A DNA stretch of 43,228 bases, taken from positions 1 through 43,228 of the forward strand of contig CAZMRF010000043.1 in NCBI GenBank assembly GCA_964568735.1, in the 5' to 3' direction. This stretch comes from CAZMRF01 sp964568735. Its GTDB lineage: Bacteria; Acidobacteriota; Polarisedimenticolia; JACPZX01. Made by a program: the position numbers and the translations under genes. The stretch's first letter is position 1. Every line of letters starts with the position of its first letter. The notes under the pieces were generated by a model, which was given only the letters and a program-made list of their open reading frames with translations, ran no database searches and was not told where the DNA came from. Below are positions 30,940 through 39,573 of the stretch, one piece after another.

Positions 30940-31917
30940 ATGTTTGACAGCGCACTGATCCAGGTCGCAATCGTACTCGGGCTTCTGTACACGGTGCTCA
31001 GCCTCGTCTGCACCTCCCTGACAGAGGCGGCATCCAGTCTGGTGGCGCTTCGAGCAAGGACGCTCGCGATGGCCATCGCAAGCCTGCTCGACAAGGATGG
31101 CAAGAGCGCCGGGAACCCGATCGTGAAGGCGCTCCTGGACCATCCGCTCATCAGGGGCCTGAGGCGGCCGCGCCGCTTCCTCGGCCGTACTGCATCGCCG
31201 GAGTACATACCCAGCGGGCACTTCGCGCGTGCCCTGCTCGATCTTCTGCCCAGATCCGGCGACGAGAGAGTCGGGTCGGGAATCCCGGAGGATCTGGCCC
31301 AACTGCAGAAGCGACTCGAGGCGTTCCCTGCAGGGCACGTGCAGCGTGCGCTGATGTGCCTCCTCGCCGGGGCGAAGGATCTTCCAGAGGTCATCCCGCG
31401 CATCGAAGACTGGTACAACCAGACGATGGACCGAGCCCGCGGGTGGTACGCGCGCAGGGCCCAGGCTGTCACCTTCGCCTTCGCTCTCATCCTTACTCTC
31501 TCCGTGAACGCCGATACTCTGATGATCTCGCGGATCGTGTGGGAGGACGCTGACCTGCGCGCAGTGCTGGTCGCTCAGGCCGAGGCACTGAGCGAGAGAG
31601 GGATCGGCCCGGAGGCGGCCGAAGGAGACGACGGCGGGGTCGAGGGCCAGGCCGCCAAGGCCGACGCCATCAAGCAGGAGGTCGAGGCGACGCTGACCGG
31701 CTTCCCTCTGGGATGGGACCAGGAGCAGGGCTGGCCGGACGGAAGACGGGATCGAGCCTCGAAGATCCTTGGCCTGCTCGTCACGGCTTTCGCCGTCTCG
31801 CTGGGTGCCCCATTCTGGTTCGACCTGCTCAACCGGATGGTCAACCTCCGCTCCTCCGGTCAACCCATTCCTACCGCCCGGGACATGGAAAAAGAAGCAA
31901 AGCAGCAGGCTGGCTGA
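30940..31917 (+). CDS. Uncharacterised three-helix membrane protein
   Basis: A 325-residue protein with an N-terminal transmembrane helix (about 5-27, VAIVLGLLYTVLSLVCTSLTEA), a cytoplasmic-type helical region containing PEYIPSGHFARALLDLL and RIEDWYNQTMDRARGWYARRAQ, a second transmembrane helix (about 175-195, followed by NADT), a charged loop, and a third (about 280-297) with SLGAPFWFDLLNRMVNLRSSG. The SPEYIPS, MDRxxGWYxRR and GAPFWFDLLN words recur in a widespread family of unknown function that I recognise but cannot name. It is the last gene of the four-gene cluster. Confidence 0.8.
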   Translation: MFDSALIQVAIVLGLLYTVLSLVCTSLTEAASSLVALRARTLAMAIASLLDKDGKSAGNPIVKALLDHPLIRGLRRPRRFLGRTASPEYIPSGHFARALLDLLPRSGDERVGSGIPEDLAQLQKRLEAFPAGHVQRALMCLLAGAKDLPEVIPRIEDWYNQTMDRARGWYARRAQAVTFAFALILTLSVNADTLMISRIVWEDADLRAVLVAQAEALSERGIGPEAAEGDDGGVEGQAAKADAIKQEVEATLTGFPLGWDQEQGWPDGRRDRASKILGLLVTAFAVSLGAPFWFDLLNRMVNLRSSGQPIPTARDMEKEAKQQAG

Positions 31918-32044
31918 GCGGCACCCGACGGGCTCCGGGCACTTCCCGGGCGATTGCCCGCCGGGTCCGGTTGTCCGCGGTGTCGGTACTTGCCCGGTTT
32001 GCACCTGCACCTACGTTCCGCTCACGAACGCGGAGCCCCGGGAC

Positions 32045-33808
32045 ATGTTGATGGTGATACCTCGAGTCGCGTTGCGTGAAGGGGCTCGAATCCTCGCAGT
32101 GTCCCTTCTCGCGCTCATGTTCTCGCCGGCCGCCTCGGCGGCAACCTTCACCGTCACCAACACGGCAAACACGGGCGGCGGGTCGCTTCGGACCGCCATC
32201 ACGAGCGCGAACGGCGCTCCCGGATCGCTCATCGTCTTCCGGATCCCGACCAGCGACTCCGGCTACAGCGCTGCGACCGGAGTCTTCACGATCCGGGTTA
32301 CCAGCACGCTTCCTGCGATCACGGGCAGCGGGACGACCATCGACGGGACCACGCAGGCCGCGAACATCGGTAACACGAATCCCGGGCTGATGGGATCGGG
32401 CGGCACCGTCGGAGTGGACGGCGTTCCCCTCCCTCTCGTCGAGCGGCCCGAGATCGAGATCTTCGACGCCCGCAATCTCTCCATCGGGCTCGACGTGCAG
32501 GCGGCCAACGTCACGATACGGGGGCTGGCCATCTACGGTTTTGGAAGTTCCGGCAACAGCAACAGCAGCGCCAACATCCGCGTGGGCGCCGGCGGCAGCG
32601 GAGTCCTCATCGAGACAAACGTCCTCGGAACGAGCGCGACGGCCTTCTCCGATCCCGGCAACGGTGGCCGCCCGACGGGCGACCACGTCCGCGCCGTGGG
32701 GGCTTCGAACGGCAGGCTGCTGCGCAACCTGATGGGATTCAGCAACGGCAAGGGTCTCGAGCTCAACTCGGGCTCCAACGGCTGGCTCGTCGAGGGCAAC
32801 GAGATGCGCGGGAACGGCATCGGCTCTCCAAACCTCGACGCCATGGACATCGAGAACGGGAGCGGCGGCGCGACGGTCCGCGGCAACCTCCTCACCACCT
32901 CGACCGCGATCGGCCTAGAGATGTACCAGAGCAGCGGTGCGAACCGTGTGGAGAACAACACGATTAGCGACAACGGGAAGGGTCCGGGGAGCCAGGAGAC
33001 GGCCGGAATCAGGCTCTACGGAACGGGGAACGTCGTCGATCGCAACGTGATCACGGGGAGCTACGGCGCCGGCCTGCTGGTGACTTCCGCCTCGACCGGC
33101 AACACGATCAACCGCAACTCGTTCTCGGCCAATGGTGCCTCGACAGGGCAGATCGGCATCGATCTCCTCAGGGCCGCCGACAACCAGAACCTGGGAACCG
33201 CGCCCTTCGTGACTCCCAATGACGCGGGCGACGGGGACGCCGGGGGGAACGGACTCCTGAACTTCCCTATCCTCACGGGCGCCATGATTGGCAGCGGCAC
33301 CCTGACTGTCTCTGGATTCGCCCGCCCCGGATCCGACATCGAGATTTTCGTGGCCGCGCCCGATCCGAGCGGCTTCGGAGAGGGAGCGACCTGGGTCATC
33401 ACGCGGACCGAGGGGTCGGGAGCGGACCTCGATGCCACGACCGGCACCTACACCAGCCCCGTGAACGGCCTCAACGTGGGCACCGACACGACGAACCGCT
33501 TCCGCTTCAGCGTCGCTGCGCCACCCGGGGTCGTCGCCGGGACGATCCTCACGGCCACGGCAACACTCGGGGGGAATACCTCCGAGTTCAGCGGGAACGT
33601 CACGGTGGGCTCGGGGCCAATCCTGACCCTGCTGAAGTCGGTGAGCCAGGCCGGTCCGCAGCCGCCGGGCACGGACCTCGGCTACACGGTGACATTCGCC
33701 AATACGGGAGGATCTCCCGCCTCGGTGGTGGTCGTCACGGATCCCATCCCGGTGGGCACGGACTTCAAGGTGGGCTCCACCTTCGGCAACCTGGGTCCAC
33801 AGGGTTGA
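32045..33808 (+). CDS. Secreted right-handed beta-helix protein with DUF11-type domain, frameshifted
   Basis: A 587-residue secreted protein as read. It has a signal peptide (about 1-32, ending PAASA), then ATFTVTNTANTGGGSLRTAITSANG, the entry of a parallel beta-helix, and NSTIxxN-like turns through about residue 390 (RGNLLTTSTAIGLEMYQ, NNTISDNGKG, DRNVITGSYGAGLLV). A DUF11-like domain begins near residue 520 (LLKSVSQAGPQPPGTDLGYTVTFANTGG). The frame ends at a TGA at 33806-33808 in the middle of that domain; the remainder is in the next frame (33805-33996). A single-base change near 33801-33806, in a GGGTT run, would restore one protein of about 650 residues. GGAG lies eight bases before the ATG. 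Probably a surface or adhesive protein. Confidence 0.78.
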   Translation: MLMVIPRVALREGARILAVSLLALMFSPAASAATFTVTNTANTGGGSLRTAITSANGAPGSLIVFRIPTSDSGYSAATGVFTIRVTSTLPAITGSGTTIDGTTQAANIGNTNPGLMGSGGTVGVDGVPLPLVERPEIEIFDARNLSIGLDVQAANVTIRGLAIYGFGSSGNSNSSANIRVGAGGSGVLIETNVLGTSATAFSDPGNGGRPTGDHVRAVGASNGRLLRNLMGFSNGKGLELNSGSNGWLVEGNEMRGNGIGSPNLDAMDIENGSGGATVRGNLLTTSTAIGLEMYQSSGANRVENNTISDNGKGPGSQETAGIRLYGTGNVVDRNVITGSYGAGLLVTSASTGNTINRNSFSANGASTGQIGIDLLRAADNQNLGTAPFVTPNDAGDGDAGGNGLLNFPILTGAMIGSGTLTVSGFARPGSDIEIFVAAPDPSGFGEGATWVITRTEGSGADLDATTGTYTSPVNGLNVGTDTTNRFRFSVAAPPGVVAGTILTATATLGGNTSEFSGNVTVGSGPILTLLKSVSQAGPQPPGTDLGYTVTFANTGGSPASVVVVTDPIPVGTDFKVGSTFGNLGPQG

Positions 33809-33996
33809 CGATGAGCGTGGCCTACTCGAACAACGGCGGGACCACCTGGACCTACTCACCCGCGAGCGGCGCGGGATCGGCGCCCCCGGGCTACGACCGC
33901 CTAGCGACGCACGTACGGTTCACCTTCGCAGGCAGTCTCGGCCCCTCGCCTCCCTCCAATCAGGGGAACGTGGGCTTCGTCGCCCGCATCCGCTGA
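33802..33996 (+). pseudogene. Displaced C-terminus of the 32045 beta-helix protein
   Basis: This frame reads LTMSVAYSNNGGTTWTYSPASGAG...ATHVRFTFAGSLGPSP, the natural continuation of the DUF11-like domain that stops at 33808 in the other frame (...STFGNLGPQG). It has no ribosome site or start of its own. The best explanation is one frameshifted gene, either a true mutation or a base error in the assembly. Confidence 0.65.
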
Positions 33997-34093
33997 AACT
34001 AGACCTCGGCATCGGTGACATTCCTTTCGAGCAGGATGACCACGAGATCACCCCTCCTGCACCGAAGCCTGAAACATCGTGCGGATCATCTCT

Positions 34094-37000
34094 TCAGTTG
34101 CGCCCGCCGAAGACCATGGTGGGCAGCAGGAGCAGGAACTGGCGGGCCTCGCTGATCTGCGTCGCATCGAGCGGCACTCCCTCCAGACCCTCGATGGACT
34201 CCATCGCGCTCGAGAGGGCGTCCTGCATTTCCGGCGTCGCCTCGACGGCAAGGCGCTCCGCGAGGTCCCGGAGCGTGTCGATGGTCGCCGGGTCGAGCTG
34301 AAATGAGCCTGGAGACTGATCGAGGCTCGCGAGAAGGTCCGAGCGCGCTTGCATGGCATCGCTTCGCAGATCGGGGTCGTCCCTGAAAATCCTCCGCACG
34401 TGCGAGAATTGAATCCTGCCTCGCCGCACCGGAGTCTGACTGCTCGTCTGAATCCCGGAGCGAGCCCCGGCGAGGCGAGCCGGCGCTGCACCGCCCGATT
34501 GCGACGCCGCCGGCCCGCCTGCCTGCTGGACTCTTGATGCGAGAACTCTCCCCTTGAGCGCTGCTTCTGCCGCCTGGCTCAGCGCCGGCGAGAGAAGCAC
34601 GTACCGGCCCGACATCGCGAGGACAAACCTGCCGGGCGTTCGGGCCCGAAGCGCAAGGGGAGAGCTTCGAAGCGCGGGGACCAGAAACAGGATGGCCCTG
34701 TCGCCCGGCAGGAGGCTCGAAGGATTCGCCCTGACGAGGATCTCTTCGCTCGGGTGATCTCCCTTCAGAAACTCCTCCACGTGCACGGTCAGGGTGGCGC
34801 CCCCGGATCGCGAGGGAGCCGCCTTCACGACCTCTCCGAGAACAACGAGATCAGAGGCGACGGCAAGGTCCGCGAGCGAAGCACCGACTCCCTCAGGAAC
34901 CGATGGCGCGGCCCCTGCCTCGGACGCGGCGGTTTCACGGGGTGCCCTCACAGGAGCTGCCCCGGCCCTGCTCACGGCCGTTGCGCGGGATTCCTCGAGG
35001 GAAGTCGTCTCGGCCCGTGGTCGAGATGTGAGCACTCCGCGGGTCGGCATGGAAGCAACCAAGCCGGCAACGGAGTCGAGAGCGTGCCTTGCTCGGACCT
35101 CCCTTGCAACGGGCGTCGCGGCGGTGGCGTGGCCCGTGAAAGCAGCTATCGCGGCGAGTGCGGCGGCGACGAGGACGATCAGGCTGTGCGCGGCGCGCCG
35201 CCGGGATGTTCTCCTCCTCCGGGCTGCAAGGAGAAGGAGGAGGCCGGCTCCGCTCCCGGCCAAGCCGATCCCCGCCGCCGCCGCTGGGAACTCGACGGCG
35301 AGAACGATGGGCGTCAGCGCCGTCCTGACCGCGGCGCGCAGGATCGGGCGCTGGGCGATCACCGCTGCGATCGGCGGCGAGACCCGGTAGTAGGTGTTCA
35401 CGAAGAGCCTCCCGGGTGCGTTCGTCACGAGGTGGCGATCGCGGAAGTCGCGCAGCGCCTGGACGTGCGGGTCGAGGGGCGATCCCCAGGCGGCCGTGGC
35501 GATGAAGCAGCGGTGGTCGTGCTCCTCGAATTGCACCAGAACTTCGTTGTTCGAGGGCTCGTAGTCGGAGACGGACGGTTCTACCTGGAGCTCACGCTGG
35601 AATGGATCGTCATCGCAGTCCGCTTCCTCTCGCACGACTGTCGCTGTCTCACCGGGCGCGAGCTGACAGGAAGCGGCGGCAGTGCAATGTTCCTCGGTGA
35701 GGGGGCAGTCCCCATCGGAACCACCGCACTCGAAACCGCCATCCGTGAATATCCAGGTTCCGACGATGCCCGTGGCTGTATTCGGACCCCAGTTCGTCAC
35801 GAACCCCGAGAAGAAGAGGTCGTCATTCCAAAAGCACTGGTCCCGTACCTGGATCCAAGCCTGCAGATCGAAGCAGCCCCCCGCGCCGACGCGAGCATCC
35901 GCCGAATCATTGAACTCGTTCGGATCGGTCGCTGCGGAATCGGAGGGACTCACGGTGGCCAACGCGTCGATGCACCCGCTCGCCTGGGGATCCACCCTCG
36001 CCGGCACGACGAGCGTTTCAGGCAGGCTCCCCGTGGGGTCGGGGATCAGGATCCCCGTCGTCCAGAACCCCGTGTTCGGGTCGTACGCCCCTGACGTCCG
36101 CGATGGGGTGCCGTTGGCGATGATTCCAGGAGGAAGGTGGAACTCGACCTCGGCCTCGGCGGGATCCGGGCCGAGGTTCCGCGCCGTGAGGGCGTAGTGG
36201 AAGGTGGCTCCCGGATTGAGATCCGAAGAGGATCCCACAAGGGAGATCGCGAAGTCGGCCGTGGCGTTGGGGGGCACGAGGACGACATGCGCGACGTCCT
36301 GCTGCGAGGTGCTGTTCCCTATGCGCGCGCCGTTCACCAGCGTGCCCACCGCGTCAGGCTGCACGCGGATCTCCACCTCGACAGTATCGTAGGCCGCCAC
36401 GTCGATGAGCAAGCAGGTGACCGTCCCGCTGGATTCCATGCAACTCCCCTGGCTGGGCGTGGCCGACAGGAACGTCACGCCCGCGGGCAGCATGTCCTCG
36501 AACTGGACTCCGAGCTGATCCTGGGCGTGCCGGTTCGCGCCGACGATCGTGTACGTGAGAAGGCCGCCCACCGCGACCGGATCAGGGGCATGTGTCTTGA
36601 CGACATCGAACTGCGGATCGATGAAGGCGGCACGGCAGGGCGAGAACTCCGTCGTGCTGTGCGTCGAGTCGTTCGTCGCCGTTGCCGTGAGATCGTGGTA
36701 GATCGAGGGAAGCGGCGGCGCCACCACGATGAAGGAAGCGAACCCATTGGGGTCGGTCTCGGTGAACGCCGAGCCGAACGTAAGCTGGCCCTCGCCGTAG
36801 CCGTAGACCGGATCGCAGTGCTCGTTGGCAAAGATCTGGATCGTGTAGAACGTAGACGGCTCGAGCCTCAGATTCCCTTCCACGATGGTGTTGCGGATGC
36901 CGTCGGCCGACGCCCCGGACAGGTGAGGCACGCCGTTCGGATCGGCGGGGTTTCCGTGCCCCGAGATGTCGATGCCGAGCCCGGCGTTGTCGAAGATTTC

Positions 37001-38074
37001 GTTCGACAGGATCTCGGTTCCGACGGTGTAGTTCCAGGCCACCACGATCCCCGTGGCGTTGTATGCGATGCGATTTCGCCGGATGTGGTGCACCCCCTGG
37101 TTTGAATGCTCCCAGACCTTGATCCCGTAGCCGGAATTCCCGAGCGGATCGATTCCGTCCGCCGAGGTGCCGATCCGGTTGTCCTCGATCGTCGTGTCGT
37201 TCGCCGTGAGGCCGATCACGATCCCGCTCCCGTTGCCGGATACGACGTTGCCACGGACCGTCGCACCGGTCCCTACGATCGTGATGCCGTCATAGTCGTT
37301 TCGAATCTGCGCGTCGCCGGCGGCGTTGACCCCGATGTAGTTGTTCTCGTAGACATTCCGGTCGGGGTGGGGGAAGTGAAAACTCTCTTCGATGATGCCG
37401 TATCCGAAGCCGGAGAAGACGTTGCGGTCCGCCGGGTTCGGGCCGCCGATGAGGCTATCGGCACTCCCGGTGCTCGTGAGCGTGTCGACGTCGAGGATGA
37501 GCCCCCACGGGACACTCCCCTGGGCCAGGGCCGTGGTTCCGCTCGGATCGGTCCCGAAGAAGTTGCCCGAGACGACTGCGCGCGGCGCGCCGAGGAGCCG
37601 CAGGTTGTGGAGGGCGAGCCCGCGGATCTCGCAGTCACCCGCGTAGACGTCGAGCGTGGAGAGGACCTGGATCTTGAGGATCGCGTCACTGCCGGTGGGA
37701 AGCGAGTTGGGCTGCGCGCCCGGCTGGGTGTAGCCGTCGATCCTCACGGGCGTTCTGATGTAGGTTACCAGCGGGATCGCCCACCACCCGTGAACGCTGT
37801 CGTACCCGGGGTCCGCCGTGGGGATGTCGAACTCGATGTCATCCCGTGTCGTCGGAGTGAGGCCGGCCACCTGGATCGCCGCGATCAGCGTGCACTCCGG
37901 GGCTCCGACGGCGTTCAGGAAACCGGTGTTGCACACGGAGCCTGACGCCTTGCTTCGTCCTGAAGTCGAGTTCACGACGATCGCCGCAGAGGCCGGCCAC
38001 CAGGAAAGCCCGACGGCGAAGGCGAGGACTACCAGGAGCGAGTTCCGCGTGTGGAATCCCAGATTCGTGGCCAT
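34094..38074 (-). CDS. 1326-residue surface protein: beta-helix, DUF11 repeats, CFI-box and C-terminal extension
   Basis: Starts with a signal peptide (about 1-30). Residues 45-400 are a right-handed beta-helix (NTTIxxN-type turns such as VRGNVVSGNGSG, IEDNRIGTSADG, IRRNRIAYNATG). Residues 500-850 hold two or three DUF11/Ig-like beta domains (FDVVKTHAPDPVAVGGLLTYTIVG; DFAISLVGSSSDLNPGATFHYALTARNLGPDPAEAEVEFHLP). C856 opens a CFI-box C-terminal motif (CFIATAAWGSPLDPHV, then RDFRDRHL and YYRVSPPIA), a sorting-type tail. Unusually the protein continues for 430 residues: a transmembrane helix (about 932-950), an arginine cluster, a second hydrophobic stretch, and a domain with DLVVLGEVVKAAPSRSGGATLTVHVEEFLKGD. 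It may be a fusion of two genes. It lies 34 bases after the repeat-protein gene and probably shares its transcript. Confidence 0.83.
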   Translation of the reverse strand: MATNLGFHTRNSLLVVLAFAVGLSWWPASAAIVVNSTSGRSKASGSVCNTGFLNAVGAPECTLIAAIQVAGLTPTTRDDIEFDIPTADPGYDSVHGWWAIPLVTYIRTPVRIDGYTQPGAQPNSLPTGSDAILKIQVLSTLDVYAGDCEIRGLALHNLRLLGAPRAVVSGNFFGTDPSGTTALAQGSVPWGLILDVDTLTSTGSADSLIGGPNPADRNVFSGFGYGIIEESFHFPHPDRNVYENNYIGVNAAGDAQIRNDYDGITIVGTGATVRGNVVSGNGSGIVIGLTANDTTIEDNRIGTSADGIDPLGNSGYGIKVWEHSNQGVHHIRRNRIAYNATGIVVAWNYTVGTEILSNEIFDNAGLGIDISGHGNPADPNGVPHLSGASADGIRNTIVEGNLRLEPSTFYTIQIFANEHCDPVYGYGEGQLTFGSAFTETDPNGFASFIVVAPPLPSIYHDLTATATNDSTHSTTEFSPCRAAFIDPQFDVVKTHAPDPVAVGGLLTYTIVGANRHAQDQLGVQFEDMLPAGVTFLSATPSQGSCMESSGTVTCLLIDVAAYDTVEVEIRVQPDAVGTLVNGARIGNSTSQQDVAHVVLVPPNATADFAISLVGSSSDLNPGATFHYALTARNLGPDPAEAEVEFHLPPGIIANGTPSRTSGAYDPNTGFWTTGILIPDPTGSLPETLVVPARVDPQASGCIDALATVSPSDSAATDPNEFNDSADARVGAGGCFDLQAWIQVRDQCFWNDDLFFSGFVTNWGPNTATGIVGTWIFTDGGFECGGSDGDCPLTEEHCTAAASCQLAPGETATVVREEADCDDDPFQRELQVEPSVSDYEPSNNEVLVQFEEHDHRCFIATAAWGSPLDPHVQALRDFRDRHLVTNAPGRLFVNTYYRVSPPIAAVIAQRPILRAAVRTALTPIVLAVEFPAAAAGIGLAGSGAGLLLLLAARRRRTSRRRAAHSLIVLVAAALAAIAAFTGHATAATPVAREVRARHALDSVAGLVASMPTRGVLTSRPRAETTSLEESRATAVSRAGAAPVRAPRETAASEAGAAPSVPEGVGASLADLAVASDLVVLGEVVKAAPSRSGGATLTVHVEEFLKGDHPSEEILVRANPSSLLPGDRAILFLVPALRSSPLALRARTPGRFVLAMSGRYVLLSPALSQAAEAALKGRVLASRVQQAGGPAASQSGGAAPARLAGARSGIQTSSQTPVRRGRIQFSHVRRIFRDDPDLRSDAMQARSDLLASLDQSPGSFQLDPATIDTLRDLAERLAVEATPEMQDALSSAMESIEGLEGVPLDATQISEARQFLLLLPTMVFGGRN

Positions 38075-38108
38075 GTACCATCTCCTCCTTTCCGTTGGGA
38101 GCCCCGCG

Positions 38109-38383
38109 TCAGAAAACCACGTCCGCCTCGATGGCGGGCGTCATGGCCTCGCGGGCCGGATCACCCTTGGGGAGATCCCGATCCACGCCGAGGACCATGA
38201 CGAAGAGGGCCGGAGTCGCGGGGTCCGCCGCGAGGGCCTTCGTGCAGGCGGCGCGCCACTTCTTGAGGGTGGGCATCCAGGAGGTCGCCGTCAGGAAGCT
38301 CTTCCCGCTCGTCACAATGTTCCCCTTGGTGAAGCCGGGATCCGTCGAGAGGAAGACCTTGAACTGATCGTAGGCGCCCCTCT
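38109..38383 (-). pseudogene. Displaced C-terminus of the 39370 repeat protein
   Basis: The frame reads AYDQFKVFLSTDPGFTKGNIV, then SGKSFLTATSWMPTLKKWR, and ends PAREAMTPAIEADVVF. It continues naturally from the TFTWRGA end of the upstream frame: removing one base in the GGGGCGCC run near 38376-38384 would join them. It has no start or ribosome site of its own. A related, more decayed copy is present at 24113-24330. Confidence 0.65.
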
Positions 38384-39370
38384 CCAGGTGAAGGTGGGGC
38401 GGATCGTCAAGGGATCACTGCAATCGAGCGTCCCGCCCGGCATCGGGCTCGTCAGCTCGAAGGAACCCGCACCCCCGTCGCAGAGCAGGTCGCCGTCCTG
38501 GTCGTTGCAGAGACTCTGGGCGAAGACGCCCCAGTCCGAGCCGTCCTGCCGCCCCGTCGTCCAGATGTTCACCTGGAACTCGTTTCCGACAGGGCTCCCT
38601 GAAGCGTCGAGGATCTGACCGAAGATCCCGCGCTCGGAGCCGTCCTGGAGCAGGCTGCTCCATACGACCGCGAAGCCGCCCGATCCGTCCGCGGCGGCGA
38701 CAGGGAAGCGCTGGTCGCGGCTCACGTAGGTGTTCACCACGAACTCGGCGCCGAGGGCGGATCCGGAGCTGCCGTAGCGCCTGGCGGCGACGCCGAAGCC
38801 CGTCCCGTCCGACCCGCTGCCGCTCCAGGCGACCAGGAAGCTTCCGGAAGGATCCATCGCGACGGCGGGAAACTCGGGGTCGAGGAGCGTATTCGTGTTG
38901 ACCCGGAACTCGCCGCCCTTCCTCGCGCCCGTCTTGCTGTATCTCTGGCCGAAGATTGCCGATCCAAGCCTCCCAGGCGCGGGACCGGCCCAGACGATGA
39001 CGAAGTTCCCGGCGGAGTCCGAGGCGATCGATGGAAGCCCCTGGCCCCCCTCGGTGGCCGAGTTGACTCTGAACTCCCCGGCCAGCGGGGCGCCGCTGGA
39101 TCCGAAGCGCTGCGCGTAGACCGCGGCGCCGGATCCGTCCTGCGAGGGGAACCCCGTCGCTGCCCCGTCCATCCAGGCGACGATGAAACCTCCAGATGCT
39201 CCAGGTGCGATGACGGAGCGGTACTGGACCCTCAGCGTGTAGGTGTTGACCTGAAACTCCGCCCCGACGGACAGAATCTCCGACCCGGCCGGCTGCCATG
39301 AGGCCACGATGGCAAGAGCCAGGGCCGGCAGTAGAAGGCTCCGCGTATGGACTCGCTGGCTTCTGCTCAT
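38312..39370 (-). CDS. Secreted EFxVN-repeat protein, frameshifted near its end
   Basis: A 352-residue secreted protein as read. A signal peptide (about 1-30) is followed by five repeats of about 50 residues, each beginning G-[AGN]-EF-x-VN (GAEFQVNTYT, AGEFRVNSAT, GGEFRVNTNT, GAEFVVNTYV, GNEFQVNIWT) and continuing with a DxxGxFxVxWxG segment, suggesting a beta-propeller-like fold. The fifth repeat is short: its middle is missing and it passes straight into DGSDWGVFAQ, then NDQDGDLLCDGG and an Ig-like tail. The frame breaks in that tail near 38380. The ATG at 39370 follows GGGGAGG by six bases. An ECF-type promoter motif lies about 100 bases upstream, shared with the kinase gene at 40379. Confidence 0.75.
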   Translation of the reverse strand: MSRSQRVHTRSLLLPALALAIVASWQPAGSEILSVGAEFQVNTYTLRVQYRSVIAPGASGGFIVAWMDGAATGFPSQDGSGAAVYAQRFGSSGAPLAGEFRVNSATEGGQGLPSIASDSAGNFVIVWAGPAPGRLGSAIFGQRYSKTGARKGGEFRVNTNTLLDPEFPAVAMDPSGSFLVAWSGSGSDGTGFGVAARRYGSSGSALGAEFVVNTYVSRDQRFPVAAADGSGGFAVVWSSLLQDGSERGIFGQILDASGSPVGNEFQVNIWTTGRQDGSDWGVFAQSLCNDQDGDLLCDGGAGSFELTSPMPGGTLDCSDPLTIRPTFTWRGAPTISSRSSSRRIPASPRGTL

Positions 39371-39449
39371 CTCCAACCTCCCCTCACTCTCTTTCCTTGT
39401 GCGGTTCCGGGGTCCTCGGAAGCCCGGGGACTCCAGCGTCACCTGATAC

Positions 39450-39476
39450 CTGAAGCGGAACGGCTCGGGGGTTACA
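39450..39476 (-). promoter_or_regulatory. Predicted ECF-sigma promoter for the surface-protein unit
   Basis: On the minus strand 39476-39470 reads TGTAACC and, after a five-base spacer, 39464-39450 reads GCCGTTCCGCTTCAG. The kinase promoter region has TGTAACC and GCGGTCTCGCTTCAG at exactly the same spacing (19 of 22 motif bases identical). It lies about 80-105 bases upstream of the repeat-protein ATG. Two-block architecture and position suggest -35 and -10 elements read by the neighbouring ECF factor; this is inference. Confidence 0.6.
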
Positions 39477-39519
39477 GCCGTGGGATGGGTCTCGTGGAAA
39501 CCTGCGAGGATGAAGATGT

Positions 39520-39548
39520 GATAAACTCATCATCCAGTTATATTTATC
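39520..39548. promoter_or_regulatory. A+T-rich patch with inverted repeat upstream of the sigma gene
   Basis: GATAAA (39520-39525) and TTTATC (39543-39548) form a 6-bp inverted repeat around an A+T-rich centre containing TTATAT, in otherwise G+C-rich DNA. It ends 25 bases before the sigma-factor ATG, so it probably includes the promoter or operator of that gene. The motif found upstream of the kinase and repeat-protein genes is not present in this orientation. Confidence 0.4.
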
Positions 39549-39573
39549 CCAATGACCCACGGAGCTGGCCCGC

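Noticed and set aside
34754..36094. 446-codon plus-strand frame opposite the large surface protein
   Set aside because: Antisense to DUF11 and CFI-box coding sequence; glycine/arginine-rich without motifs.
32045..38074. CRISPR-like or tandem DNA repeats in the beta-helix genes
   Set aside because: The periodicity is at protein level (beta-helix turns and Ig-like domains); no direct DNA repeats with uniform spacers were seen.
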